Below, in pieces: positions 8,360 through 17,026 of a stretch of DNA of 64,000 bases. Numbering within the stretch: position 1 is the first letter of the stretch; each line of letters starts with the position of its first letter. The position numbers and the translations under genes were made by a program. Under the pieces are notes generated by a model, which did no database searches, was not told the origin of the DNA, and saw only the letters and a program-made list of their open reading frames with translations. Source of the stretch: Bradyrhizobium oligotrophicum S58 (lineage in GTDB: Bacteria > Pseudomonadota > Alphaproteobacteria > Rhizobiales > Xanthobacteraceae); the NCBI RefSeq assembly GCF_000344805.1, contig NC_020453.1, positions 868,001-932,000 of the forward strand, read 5' to 3'.

Positions 8360-9799
8360 TTGAGTTTCGTCGACAAGCATCAGCTGTGGACCGCCGAACA
8401 GGCCGAGGCCGCAGTCCGCATGCGCCGCCTTGCCGAGGAGCACGGCCTCACCACCATCCGCTTTTCGTTTCCGGACCAGCACGGCATCCTGCGCGGCAAG
8501 ACGCTGACCGTCGACGCCGCCTTGTCGTCGCTGGAGGACGGCTGCTCGATCACGACGACCTTGCTCGCCAAGGATACCTCGCACCGCACCGTGTTTCCGG
8601 TGTTCACCGCGGGTGGCGGCTTCGGCATGGCCGAGATGCAGGGCGGCAGCGATGCGCTGATGGTCGCCGATCCCACCACGTTTCGCGTGCTGCCATGGGC
8701 GCCAGGCACCGGCTGGGTGCTGTGCGATCTGTATTTCGCCAACGGCGTGCCGGTCCCATTCGCCACGCGCAATCTCTACCGCTCGGCATTGGCGACGCTC
8801 GATCAGCGCGGCTATCAGTTCATGGCCGGCCTCGAAGTCGAATGCCACATCTTCAAGGTCGAGGATCCCAGGCTCGCGCCTGGTGACGCCGGCATGCCCG
8901 GGCAGCCCGGCGTGCCGCCCACGGTCAGCCTGCTGACCCAGGGCTATCAGTATCTCACCGAGCAGCGCTTCGATCAGATGGAGCCGGCGCTCGAGATCAT
9001 CAGGGCGAACCTCGTCGCGCTGGGTCTGCCGCTGCGCTCGATCGAGCTCGAATATGGGCCGAGCCAGTGCGAGTTCGTGCTGCAGCCGGCGCTCGGGCTG
9101 GCGCCCGCCGATACGATGGTGCTGTTTCGCAGCGCCGTGAAGCAGATCGCGCAGCGGCACGGTTATCATGCCACCTTCATGTGCCGCCCACGCATCCCGA
9201 ACGCGATGTCGTCCGGCTGGCATCTGCATCAGTCGCTGGTCGCGCGCGACGGCAGTAACGCCTTCATGACGGACGACGCCGAAGGTCTGTCAGCGCTCGG
9301 CCGCCACTACATGGCGGGCCTGCTCGCGCATGCGCGCGCCGCCGCGGTGTTCTCGACCCCGACCATCAACGGCTACCGGCGCTACCGCGCCTACTCGCTG
9401 GCGCCGGACCGCGCGATCTGGGGCCGCGACAACCGCGGCGTCATGATCCGCGTGCTCGGCGGTCCCGGCGATCGCGCCACGCGTTTGGAGAACCGCATCG
9501 GCGAGCCCGCCGCCAATCCCTATCTCTACATGGCCTCGCAGATCGCAGCCGGCCTCGACGGCGTCGACCGCAAGCTCGATCCCGGCCCGTCGGCCGACGT
9601 GCCCTATGAGACCAAGGCGAGTCTGCTGCCGAAATCGCTCAGCGAGGCGGTCGATGCGCTGAAGCAGGACGCGTTCTTCCGCGAAGCCTTCGGCGCCACC
9701 TTCATCGACTACTACACCTTCCTCAAGACAGCCGAGATCGAACGCTTCCAGGCGGAAGTCTCCGACTGGGAGCAGCGCGAATATTTCGAGATGTTTTGA
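8360..9799 (+). CDS. Glutamine synthetase family protein (gamma-glutamyl ligase type)
   Basis: 479 residues from TTG 8360 (LSFVDKHQLWTAEQAEAA), which has CGGGAG just upstream; the frame is open further 5' but through a repeat. ATP-dependent ligase that joins glutamate to an amine. Seen: the N-terminal FSFPDQHGILRGKTL, the catalytic ELEYGPSQCEF, ATFMCRPRIPNAMSSG followed by WHLHQSL, and the C-terminal NRGVMIRVLG...LENRIGEPAANPYLYMA. These fit the GlnA-like gamma-glutamylpolyamine/ethanolamine synthetases rather than housekeeping GlnA, and the adenylylation Tyr motif is absent. It follows the Rieske oxygenase on the same strand, which suggests one pathway, possibly glutamylation of an amine substrate. 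Confidence 0.88.
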   Translation: MSFVDKHQLWTAEQAEAAVRMRRLAEEHGLTTIRFSFPDQHGILRGKTLTVDAALSSLEDGCSITTTLLAKDTSHRTVFPVFTAGGGFGMAEMQGGSDALMVADPTTFRVLPWAPGTGWVLCDLYFANGVPVPFATRNLYRSALATLDQRGYQFMAGLEVECHIFKVEDPRLAPGDAGMPGQPGVPPTVSLLTQGYQYLTEQRFDQMEPALEIIRANLVALGLPLRSIELEYGPSQCEFVLQPALGLAPADTMVLFRSAVKQIAQRHGYHATFMCRPRIPNAMSSGWHLHQSLVARDGSNAFMTDDAEGLSALGRHYMAGLLAHARAAAVFSTPTINGYRRYRAYSLAPDRAIWGRDNRGVMIRVLGGPGDRATRLENRIGEPAANPYLYMASQIAAGLDGVDRKLDPGPSADVPYETKASLLPKSLSEAVDALKQDAFFREAFGATFIDYYTFLKTAEIERFQAEVSDWEQREYFEMF

Positions 9800-9820
9800 G
9801 TTGGATGCTATCGCAGAATC

Positions 9821-9960
9821 GTAGCCCGGATGAGCGGAAGCCGAAGCCCGAAGGGCGGAGGCGTCAGCGACATCCGGGTTCTCACGAGGTGCCGCCGGTG
9901 AACCCGGATGTCGCTAACGCCTCCGCCGAAGAGGCGTCGGCTGGCGCTCATCCGGGCTAC
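9821..9960. repeat. Long imperfect palindrome (GTAGCCCGGATGAGC element)
   Basis: The ends are perfect inverted repeats: GTAGCCCGGATGAGC at 9821 and GCTCATCCGGGCTAC ending 9960. A second nested pair, CGACATCCGGGTTCTCAC and GTGAACCCGGATGTCG, lies inside. The element fills the space between the convergent glutamine-synthetase-like and SDR genes and could act as a bidirectional terminator. I recall such units as dispersed repeats in Bradyrhizobium. Confidence 0.8.
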
Positions 9961-9975
9961 AACAAGCGCCGCGCC

Positions 9976-10680
9976 TCACACGCTCCGCGTCAGCCCGCCG
10001 TCCACGCGGATGTTCTGGCCGGTGATGTAGGCTGCGCCGTCGGAGGCGAGGAAGGCGATGGTGGCGGCGATCTCCTCGGACTTGCCGTAGCGGCCCATCG
10101 GCACCGTGCTGCGGCGCTCCTCGGTCGCCGGCAGGCTGTCGATCCAGCCCGGCAGCACGTTGTTCATGCGGATGTTGTCGGCCGCGTAGGTGTCGGCGAA
10201 GATCTTGGTAAAGGACGCGAGCCCGGCGCGGAACACCGCCGAGGTCGGAAACATTGCCGTCGGCTCGAAGGTCCAGGCCGTGGAGATGTTGATGATCGTG
10301 CCGCTCTTCTGTGCCTGCATCACCGGCGCGACGAGGCGTGTCGGGCGGATGACGTTGAGCAGATAGGTGTCGAGCCCGGTGTGCCACTGCTCGTCGGTCA
10401 GTTCCAGGATCGGCGCGCGCGGGCCATGGCCGGCGCTGTTGACGAGCACGTCGATGCGGCCCCAGCGGCTGACCGCGCCGTCGACGAGGCGCTTGAGATC
10501 GTCGTTGGACTTGTTCGATCCGGTGACGCCGAGGCCGCCGAGCTCAGCGGCTAGCGCTTCGCCCTTGCCCGACGACGACAGGATCGCGACCTGGAATCCG
10601 TCCGCGGCGAGGCGCCGCGCCGCCGCCGCGCCCATGCCGCTGCCGCCGGCGGTGACCAGCGCGACCTTTTGTCCTGTCAT
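9976..10680 (-). CDS. SDR-family protein with altered catalytic motif
   Basis: 234 residues with a classic short-chain dehydrogenase fold: cofactor loop VTAGGSGMG near residues 9-17, then IDVLVNSAGHG, IINIST and C-terminal GQNIRVDGGLTRSV. The usual catalytic Tyr-x-x-x-Lys is missing. Aligning PTSAVFRAGLASFTK with the family's YxASKAAL places Ser at Tyr and Arg at Lys. The protein may therefore bind a nucleotide without being a normal dehydrogenase, or belong to a divergent subfamily that uses other residues. It is convergent with the glutamine-synthetase-like gene across a palindromic repeat. Confidence 0.87.
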   Translation of the reverse strand: MTGQKVALVTAGGSGMGAAAARRLAADGFQVAILSSSGKGEALAAELGGLGVTGSNKSNDDLKRLVDGAVSRWGRIDVLVNSAGHGPRAPILELTDEQWHTGLDTYLLNVIRPTRLVAPVMQAQKSGTIINISTAWTFEPTAMFPTSAVFRAGLASFTKIFADTYAADNIRMNNVLPGWIDSLPATEERRSTVPMGRYGKSEEIAATIAFLASDGAAYITGQNIRVDGGLTRSV

Positions 10681-10993
10681 GACGACGACTCCTGCTCAGT
10701 TTCGAATGACCGAAGCGAGGATGTAGCGCGTTTCCGCCCGCAGCGTCGAGCGCTGGCGGACCTTTGCACTCAGCTCGGTCTCTCCCGGCACAGCGTACCC
10801 GAATATCCTCGACATTCGTTCCACCCCGGTCCGTCGCATTGTCGTGAGCAGTTCGTGACTCCCTCTCACGCAAAGGCTGCCTACGGGAACCCGATCACAC
10901 CGAGCGGCATATCGAAGGGGCGCTGCACCGGCGAGCGCCGGGCGCCGGCGGGACCGTGCGTGTCACGGAGATGGAAAGGCGGAGCAGGGGAGC
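10681..10993. other. Intergenic region upstream of LOV kinase
   Basis: 313 bp between the divergent SDR and LOV kinase genes. No gene or repeat is evident. It should hold both promoters; I could not identify convincing -35/-10 boxes. Confidence 0.4.
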
Positions 10994-12598
10994 ATGTCAG
11001 AACACAAGCCGCAGCGCGATCGCGCGGTCGTCGACAGCGGCGATGCGTCCGATCTGTCGTCGGAGCACCACGACATCTTCTTTGCCGCGGTCGAGACGAC
11101 GCGGATGCCGATGATCGTCACCGATCCGCGCCAGAACGACAATCCGATTCTGTTTGCCAACCGCGCATTCATCGAGATGACCGGCTATGACCTGGCCGAG
11201 ATCGTCGGGACCAATTGCCGCTTCCTGCAGGGGCCCGATACCGACCGCGAGACCGTCGCCGCGATCCGCAGCGCGATCGCCAATCGCCAGGACGTCGCGG
11301 TCGAGATCCTCAATTATCGCAAGAATGGCGCTGCGTTCTGGAATGCGCTGTTCATCAGCCCGGTCTACAATCGCGACGGCGAGCTCGTCTACTTCTTCGC
11401 CTCGCAACTCGACGTGTCGCGCCGGCGCGACGCTGAGAGCGCGCTGATCCAGTCGCAGAAGATGGAGGCGATCGGCCAGCTCACCGGTGGCATCGCCCAC
11501 GACTTCAACAATATTCTTCAGGTGATCATCGGCTACACCGAGACGCTGCAAGGCGCCGTCAGCGAGCTCGCCCCGCGGCACCGCCGCGCCGTCGACAACA
11601 TCCGCGCAGCCGCCAATCGGGCCGCGACCTTGACGCAGCAGCTGCTGTCGTTCGCGCGCAAGCAGCGGCTCGACAGCCGGCCGATCAACCTCAACAACAT
11701 GATCGAGACCATGGTGCAGATGGCGCGCCACACGCTCGGCGAAAGCGTGCGCATCGTCGTCAAGGCACAGCCGGGCCTCTGGAACAGCCGCGTCGACCAG
11801 ACCCAGGCGGAGGTCGCGCTGCTCAATCTGTTCGTCAATGCGCGCGATGCGATGCCGCATGGCGGCACGCTGACCATCCGCACCGAGAACAAGGAGATCG
11901 CGGACGAGGACGTCGTGCAGTTCGGCGTGCCCAAGGGCGGGCGCTATGTTGCGCTGAAAGTGTCCGACGACGGCGTCGGCATTCCGCACCACATCCTCGC
12001 CCGGGTCGCCGAGCCGTTCTTCACCACCAAGGACGAGGGCAAGGGCACCGGTCTTGGTCTCGCAATGGTCTATGGCTTCACCCGGCAGTCCGGCGGCAGC
12101 ACCTACCTCTACAGCGAGGTCGGCCTCGGCACGACGGTGCAGCTGTTGTTTCCGGCCACCGCGCAGGCGATCGCCGCGCCGTCGGTGCGCCCGCAGATGG
12201 TGATGGACCGCACCGGCAGCGAGCGCATCCTGATCGTCGAGGATCGCCAGGAGGTGGCCGAGCTGGCGCGCTCGATCCTGGAGGATTTCGGCTATCGCAC
12301 CGAGGTCGCCGCCAACGCGCATGCCGCGCTGGAGCTGCTGGATTCCTCCGTGCGCTTCGATCTCCTGTTCACCGATCTCGTGATGCCCGGCGGCATGAAC
12401 GGCACCGTGCTGGCGCGCGAGGCGCGCAAGCGCCAGCCAAAGTTGAAAGTGCTGCTGACGACCGGCTATTCCGACGCCGCGGTCGAGCGCGCCGATGCCA
12501 ATATCGGCGAGTTCGAGATCATCAACAAGCCGTACCGGCGCACCGATCTTGTCCGCCGCGTTCGGCAGCTGCTCGACGGCCCGACCGGCGTCACCTGA
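10994..12598 (+). CDS. LOV-domain hybrid histidine kinase with C-terminal receiver
   Basis: 534 residues. Residues about 25-145 form a PAS/LOV domain whose GTNCRFLQG motif holds the flavin-adduct cysteine C75, so it is predicted to sense blue light through FMN. Next comes a HisKA dimerisation region with the H-box GGIAHDFNN (His169), then a HATPase domain with [17 protein letters not shown] and GKGTGLGL. A receiver domain starts near residue 415 ([12 protein letters not shown]) with phospho-acceptor D461 in FTDLVMPGG and K in NKPYRR. It is cytoplasmic, with no membrane segment. GGAGCAGGGGAGC precedes the ATG. A separate output regulator is not adjacent; the CorA-like gene follows 62 bp later. 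Confidence 0.93.
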   Translation: MSEHKPQRDRAVVDSGDASDLSSEHHDIFFAAVETTRMPMIVTDPRQNDNPILFANRAFIEMTGYDLAEIVGTNCRFLQGPDTDRETVAAIRSAIANRQDVAVEILNYRKNGAAFWNALFISPVYNRDGELVYFFASQLDVSRRRDAESALIQSQKMEAIGQLTGGIAHDFNNILQVIIGYTETLQGAVSELAPRHRRAVDNIRAAANRAATLTQQLLSFARKQRLDSRPINLNNMIETMVQMARHTLGESVRIVVKAQPGLWNSRVDQTQAEVALLNLFVNARDAMPHGGTLTIRTENKEIADEDVVQFGVPKGGRYVALKVSDDGVGIPHHILARVAEPFFTTKDEGKGTGLGLAMVYGFTRQSGGSTYLYSEVGLGTTVQLLFPATAQAIAAPSVRPQMVMDRTGSERILIVEDRQEVAELARSILEDFGYRTEVAANAHAALELLDSSVRFDLLFTDLVMPGGMNGTVLAREARKRQPKLKVLLTTGYSDAAVERADANIGEFEIINKPYRRTDLVRRVRQLLDGPTGVT

Positions 12599-12660
12599 TG
12601 CGGCGCTTGACCAGGAGAGTCCTCGCGCGGAAAGTCGGTCCGCAGAGCGGAGAGTCCACC

Positions 12661-13698
12661 ATGCGTCAGGTGACGATGCAGACAGCGGCCGATGCGCCGG
12701 CCCTTCAGCCTCGCAGTGAGCCGCGCGAGCCCGGCGTGGTCGCGGCCGGCGTCTACGCCAATGGCCGCCGCGTCGCCGACATTCCGATCGAGGACGCCGG
12801 TGCCTGGAGCAAGCGGCCGGACCACGTGGTGTGGCTCGGGCTGCACGAGCCGGATGCGGCGCTGTTGCGGCGCGTCGCCGATCAGTTCGGCCTGCACGAG
12901 CTCGCGATCGAGGACGCGTCGAAGGCGCATCAGCAGCCCAAGGTCGAGCGTTATGGCGATGCGCTGTTCGTCGTGGCCCGCACCGCACAGCTCGTCGACG
13001 GACACATCGTGTTCGGCGAGACGCATATCTTCGTCGGCCCGGGCTTCGTCGTCTCGGTGCGCCACGGCGCCTCGACGTCCTATGGCGCGGTGCGCGAGCG
13101 CTGCGAGAGTTGCCCGGGCTCGCTCGCCAAGGGCGAGGACTACATCCTCTATGCGATCCTCGATTTCATCGTCGACAATTATCGCCCGGTGACCGAGAGC
13201 ATCATGGCCGAGGTCGAGACGCTGGAGGAGGTCGTGCTGCAGCGTCCGCTGGCGCGCCACGAGGTCGACCGGCTGTATCGCCTCAGGCGCGACCTGCTGC
13301 GGCTGCGCCGCGCCGTCGGTCCGGTGGTCGACGTCTGCAAGCGGCTCGAACATGTCGACAATGTCGCCATCGATGCCGAGATGGCGCCGTTGTTCCGCGA
13401 CGTGCTCGACCACGCCAAGCGCGCCGAGGAGGACGCGGATTCGCTGCGCGAGATCCTGGCCTTCGTGTTCGAGGCCAGCATGATGGCCGGCCAGGCGCAA
13501 CAGACCGAGATCGCCCGCCGCCTGGCAGCGTGGGCCGCCATCCTCGCGGTGCCCACTGCCGTCGCCGGCATCTACGGCATGAACTTCGAGCACATGCCGG
13601 AGCTGAAATGGCAATACGGCTACTATGTCGTGCTGGGCTTCATCGTCACCGTCTGCACGGTCCTCTATACGCAGTTCCGGCGACGTGGGTGGCTGTGA
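12661..13698 (+). CDS. corA: CorA-family magnesium/cobalt transporter
   Basis: 345 residues from ATG 12661, preceded by GGAGAG at a good distance. The frame is open to 12598 but without a better site. The long cytoplasmic N-terminal domain ends in a charged helical stalk. Two membrane segments sit at the C-terminus (WAAILAVPTAVAGIYGMNF and YYVVLGFIVTVCTVLY). The signature YGMNF followed by MPE replaces the common GMNxxxMPE closely, and the tail RRRGWL is cytoplasmic. It forms a pentameric channel for Mg2+ or Co2+ in the family. It probably shares transcription with the LOV kinase gene. Confidence 0.9.
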   Translation: MRQVTMQTAADAPALQPRSEPREPGVVAAGVYANGRRVADIPIEDAGAWSKRPDHVVWLGLHEPDAALLRRVADQFGLHELAIEDASKAHQQPKVERYGDALFVVARTAQLVDGHIVFGETHIFVGPGFVVSVRHGASTSYGAVRERCESCPGSLAKGEDYILYAILDFIVDNYRPVTESIMAEVETLEEVVLQRPLARHEVDRLYRLRRDLLRLRRAVGPVVDVCKRLEHVDNVAIDAEMAPLFRDVLDHAKRAEEDADSLREILAFVFEASMMAGQAQQTEIARRLAAWAAILAVPTAVAGIYGMNFEHMPELKWQYGYYVVLGFIVTVCTVLYTQFRRRGWL

Positions 13699-13730
13699 AC
13701 CCTTTGCCTCTTCCGCTTGCGCGGTCTGCC

Positions 13731-13890
13731 TTACCTCTCCCCGCCTGCGGGGAGAGGTCGGATCGCATCGCCAGATGCGATCCGGGTGAGAGGGTACAGG
13801 TCTCTCCACGACAATCCCCGTGCGTCTGCCCTCACCCCGACCCTCTCAGCGCGAGCGAAGCTCGTCGCGGCCCCGTAAGAACGGGGAGAC
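13731..13890. repeat. Dispersed intergenic repeat, copy B (inverted relative to 8131-8291)
   Basis: Its reverse complement contains the same blocks in the same order as copy A: the CGGGG hairpin, GAGAGGGTCGGGGTGAGGG, GACCTGTACCCTCTCACCCG, and the closing CTCTCCCC/GGGGAGAG hairpin. It sits between the convergent CorA and solute-binding protein genes. Confidence 0.75.
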
Positions 13891-13938
13891 GGAGCGCAGC
13901 CAGTCCGCGGCGGCGGATCCGACTCCATCAACGAACAC

Positions 13939-15561
13939 CTACCCCTTCGCGAACTGCCGATAATCCGGCTCGCGGTGAAACCAGAACTCATAGCCGCTGA
14001 CAGCCTTCTGCATTGCGACGTCATGGATCGGCTGGTTGAGCGGCACCACCGGGACCTCGCGCATGCACAGCGCGATGAACGCCTTCACCGTCGCCTCGTA
14101 TTCCGCCGCATCCTCGGTGAAGCGGGCCTTGTCGATCAGCGCGTCCATCTCCCTGCTCTGGTAGGACGAGATGTTGAAGATCGAGTTGCGGCCGTGGAAA
14201 TTCCAATAGAAGTAGTATTCGGGATAATCGAGCCAGCCGCTGAATCGGTTCAGCGCCATCGGCAGCTCCTTCTTGTTCAGCGTGGTGCGCCAGTTGGCGC
14301 CGGGGATCTTGTCGATGCCGGCCTTGATGCCGATCCTGGCGAGGTTCTCCTGGATCAGGATCGCGGTGGGCTCGCCGACCGTCGCGGTGCCGGCATCGAG
14401 CGACAAGGTCGTCTCGAAGCCCTGCGCGAAGCCAGCCTCCTTCATCAGCGCCTTGGCCTTATCGAGATCAGTCACGTAAGGGAACGGCTGCGGCCACACC
14501 GGCTTGGTCACTTCGCTCGCGCCGCCATGCATCGGCACCGCGCGGCCGAAGAACGCGCTCGACTGGATCTGCTCATAGGGCATCGCCCAGGCAATCGCCT
14601 GGCGCAGCTTCACATTGTCGAACGGCGGCTTTGCCGTATTCAGCGCGAGATACCACAGCGCGTTTGGAATCGGCACGCCCGTGACCTTCACCTTGTCCTC
14701 CTTGATCAACTGATCGAAATCGCGCGGCGCGAAGCCGCTGGAGAGATCGGCATCGCCGCGCTCGAGCATGGCGCGGCGGGTGCCGGCGGAGGGAATGTCG
14801 CGCGCGATCACGCGCTTGATCTTCGGCAGCGGCCCGCATGTCCAGTTGTCGAACCGGCTCAACACGGTCTCGGTGCCCGGCTTCCAGCTCACGACCTTGT
14901 AGGCGCCGCCGCCAGCCTCGTTGGCCTTCAGCCAGGCCAGTGCCCATGGGTCCTCGGCCGTCGCATTCTTCCTGGCGAGCTCCGAATTGATGATGAACGG
15001 CACGACCACTGCGACATTGAACAGCAGCATCTTGTCCTTGCGGATGTAGTCGATGCGGAAGGTGTGGTCGTCGACGGCCGTGAACTGCTCCGGCTTCTCC
15101 AGCGATCCCGCCGACATCTGGAAGGTGGGAAAGCCGCCGACGGAGACCGCGCGGTCGAACGACCATTTGACGTCCTTCGCCGTCACCGGCGTGCCGTCGT
15201 GGAAGGTCGCATCCTTGCGCAGCTTGAAGGTGCACGACATCCCGTCGGCGGCGACCTCCCAGCTCTCGGCCAGCTCCGGCGCCAGCGCCGCGCGATCATA
15301 GGAGGTCGTCCCGTCCGGCAAGGTCTTCGCTGCGTAGCCGAGCAACCGGTCGTAGCAATTCCAGGCGAGCCCGTTGACGGTCTGGTTCGAGCCCACGCCC
15401 TGCATGTCCAGCGAGTTCGGCCCGAGCTCCTGCACCACCAGCAGCGTCTCGGCACGGCCTTGCGACCACGCGACACGAGGCGCCAGCGCGCTGAGCCCGG
15501 CGGCGCCGAGACCGCCGAGAACGACGCGGCGGCGCGTGACATCGAAATGCGAGCTGCTCAT
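13939..15561 (-). CDS. ABC transporter substrate-binding protein, family 5 (oligopeptide/dipeptide type)
   Basis: 540 residues. A twin-arginine signal (TRRRVVLGGLGAAGLSA, cleavage probably after PRVAWSQG) sends it to the periplasm folded. The body is SBP_bac_5-like: WEVAADGMSCTFKLRKDATF, HDGTPVTAKDVKWSFDRA, VKLRQAIAWAMPYEQI, and a C-terminal WFHREPDYRQFAKG. It should bind a peptide, opine or similar solute and deliver it to an ABC permease. No permease or ATPase gene is adjacent, so it is an orphan here. The start at 15561 precedes the signal directly. Confidence 0.9.
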   Translation of the reverse strand: MSSSHFDVTRRRVVLGGLGAAGLSALAPRVAWSQGRAETLLVVQELGPNSLDMQGVGSNQTVNGLAWNCYDRLLGYAAKTLPDGTTSYDRAALAPELAESWEVAADGMSCTFKLRKDATFHDGTPVTAKDVKWSFDRAVSVGGFPTFQMSAGSLEKPEQFTAVDDHTFRIDYIRKDKMLLFNVAVVVPFIINSELARKNATAEDPWALAWLKANEAGGGAYKVVSWKPGTETVLSRFDNWTCGPLPKIKRVIARDIPSAGTRRAMLERGDADLSSGFAPRDFDQLIKEDKVKVTGVPIPNALWYLALNTAKPPFDNVKLRQAIAWAMPYEQIQSSAFFGRAVPMHGGASEVTKPVWPQPFPYVTDLDKAKALMKEAGFAQGFETTLSLDAGTATVGEPTAILIQENLARIGIKAGIDKIPGANWRTTLNKKELPMALNRFSGWLDYPEYYFYWNFHGRNSIFNISSYQSREMDALIDKARFTEDAAEYEATVKAFIALCMREVPVVPLNQPIHDVAMQKAVSGYEFWFHREPDYRQFAKG

Positions 15562-15627
15562 TGGGACCCCCCTGCGGCATCGTGCGATTGCCGTTGACGA
15601 GGCAAGGCGCGTGCCATGACGCGGGGG

Positions 15628-16923
15628 TCACGCCGCGGCGGATCGCCCCTGATGTGCCGACCACCAGCCCGCGATGGCGTCCGTCAGCTCGTCCCAGATC
15701 GCGGTCGGCAGGTCGGGCACGGCGACACGCACGCTGTAGCGGTCCGTGGTGGCGTCGTGGAACCATTCGGTCGCCGCGAAATCGAAGCCGAAGCTGCCGG
15801 CATGGCGGATCGGCAGGCCGGCGCGCCGGAGATCGTCGCTCATCGCCGTTGCGGCCTGCCGCGCGGTGACCTCGTCCAGCGGCGCGTGGCTCGCGAGCGT
15901 GACATAGAGGCCGTGCGCGAAGTCGAGCTCCGCCGTCAGGCCGCGCAGCGTCGTTGCAAACAGCCGCCGCGCGCGACGGCTGTTGCGCAGGATGGCGGCG
16001 ACACGCCGCGCGGTCAGTGCGCGATAGGCTGATATTCCGACGTAAGGCGGGAAATGCGCCGGCAGCGCCGCGCCGCCGAGCAGCCGGACGGCGTTGCGCG
16101 TTTCCTCCGGCAGCGCCGCGAGCGCAAGCCGCTTTGTGGAGCTGGCGGTCGCCCAATCGACGTACGCCACCGATCCGAGCCGGCCATATTCCGCGCCGAG
16201 CGAATCGAGCTTGGTGTGGCTGCGCACCATCACCACCGGCACGTCCCAGCGCCGCGCCCAGGCCAGCACGCGGCGGATGCGGCCGGAGCCGTTGGCAAAG
16301 CAGGTGGTGTCGAAGATCAGGAGATCGATCGCCGGGCGATCGCAACTCAGCACGGCTTCGAAGCGCGACGTGGTCGCGCTGGAATCGATCAGCAGCAGCC
16401 GCGGCGCGGGCGAGGGCTGCGCCAGCGCATTGGCAAGATCGCGGGTCAACGTCACCGGGTGCAGATGACGGGCGTGCGCCGCGATGAGCTCCTGCGTTTC
16501 GCCATAGGATCCCGGCAGCATCAGCAGGTCGGCGGTGCCGAGAGCGGGCCGCATCGCCAGCAGCAGCGCCGCGATCGCCGCCATGCCGGAGATGGTGTAG
16601 ACGGTGTCATGACGGCTCCCGCCGGCCGCATAGAACGACGGCCCGCGCACGTCGAGATCGGCGCGCTGATAGTCGTAGCTGAAGGCAAACGGGCCGGCGC
16701 GATGATCGTCGGCATCCGCCCAGGCCGTCTCCGTCGCGGTCCAGTCGTTGAGCGCGTGCTCGGCCTTCAGCGCGGCCGTGAACTGAAACTTGTGCCGGAC
16801 GACCTCCATCACCGAGCGCGGCGCCGGCACCGCATGCGGCCTCCGCAGGCAGGCGTTCAGCAGCTGCAACTCCTGATGCTTGCGGGCGAGATAGGCTTCG
16901 ATCGTCTCCATCGGGCTCTTCAT
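15628..16923 (-). CDS. PLP-dependent (Cys/Met-metabolism-like) protein, specificity unknown
   Basis: About 431 residues from ATG 16923 (MKSPMETIEAYLARKHQELQ); the frame is open another 120 codons upstream but overlaps the divergent SDR gene there. The core looks like a fold-type I PLP enzyme: GMAAIAALLLAM, IDLLIFDTTCFANGSG with the cofactor Asp, and SHTKLDSLGAEYGRLGS where the Lys is the likely Schiff-base residue. It resembles cystathionine synthase/lyase-like enzymes only distantly. C-terminal FDFAATEWFHDATTDRYSVR belongs to the small domain. Context offers no substrate; the solute-binding protein gene lies downstream on the same strand. Confidence 0.65.
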   Translation of the reverse strand: MKSPMETIEAYLARKHQELQLLNACLRRPHAVPAPRSVMEVVRHKFQFTAALKAEHALNDWTATETAWADADDHRAGPFAFSYDYQRADLDVRGPSFYAAGGSRHDTVYTISGMAAIAALLLAMRPALGTADLLMLPGSYGETQELIAAHARHLHPVTLTRDLANALAQPSPAPRLLLIDSSATTSRFEAVLSCDRPAIDLLIFDTTCFANGSGRIRRVLAWARRWDVPVVMVRSHTKLDSLGAEYGRLGSVAYVDWATASSTKRLALAALPEETRNAVRLLGGAALPAHFPPYVGISAYRALTARRVAAILRNSRRARRLFATTLRGLTAELDFAHGLYVTLASHAPLDEVTARQAATAMSDDLRRAGLPIRHAGSFGFDFAATEWFHDATTDRYSVRVAVPDLPTAIWDELTDAIAGWWSAHQGRSAAA

Positions 16924-17026
16924 TGCGTGCGACGAGGATGCAACGCGCCGGCATTGCGATGGGTCCAACGAGGTGCAGCAGCGCTGCGCGAATTGCGCTA
17001 GGCTGCGCTCCCGGGAGGAAAGCGTG

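Noticed and set aside
10997..12988. A 663-codon minus-strand frame opposite the LOV kinase
   Set aside because: Shadow; the plus-strand frame has complete LOV, HisKA, HATPase and receiver motifs.
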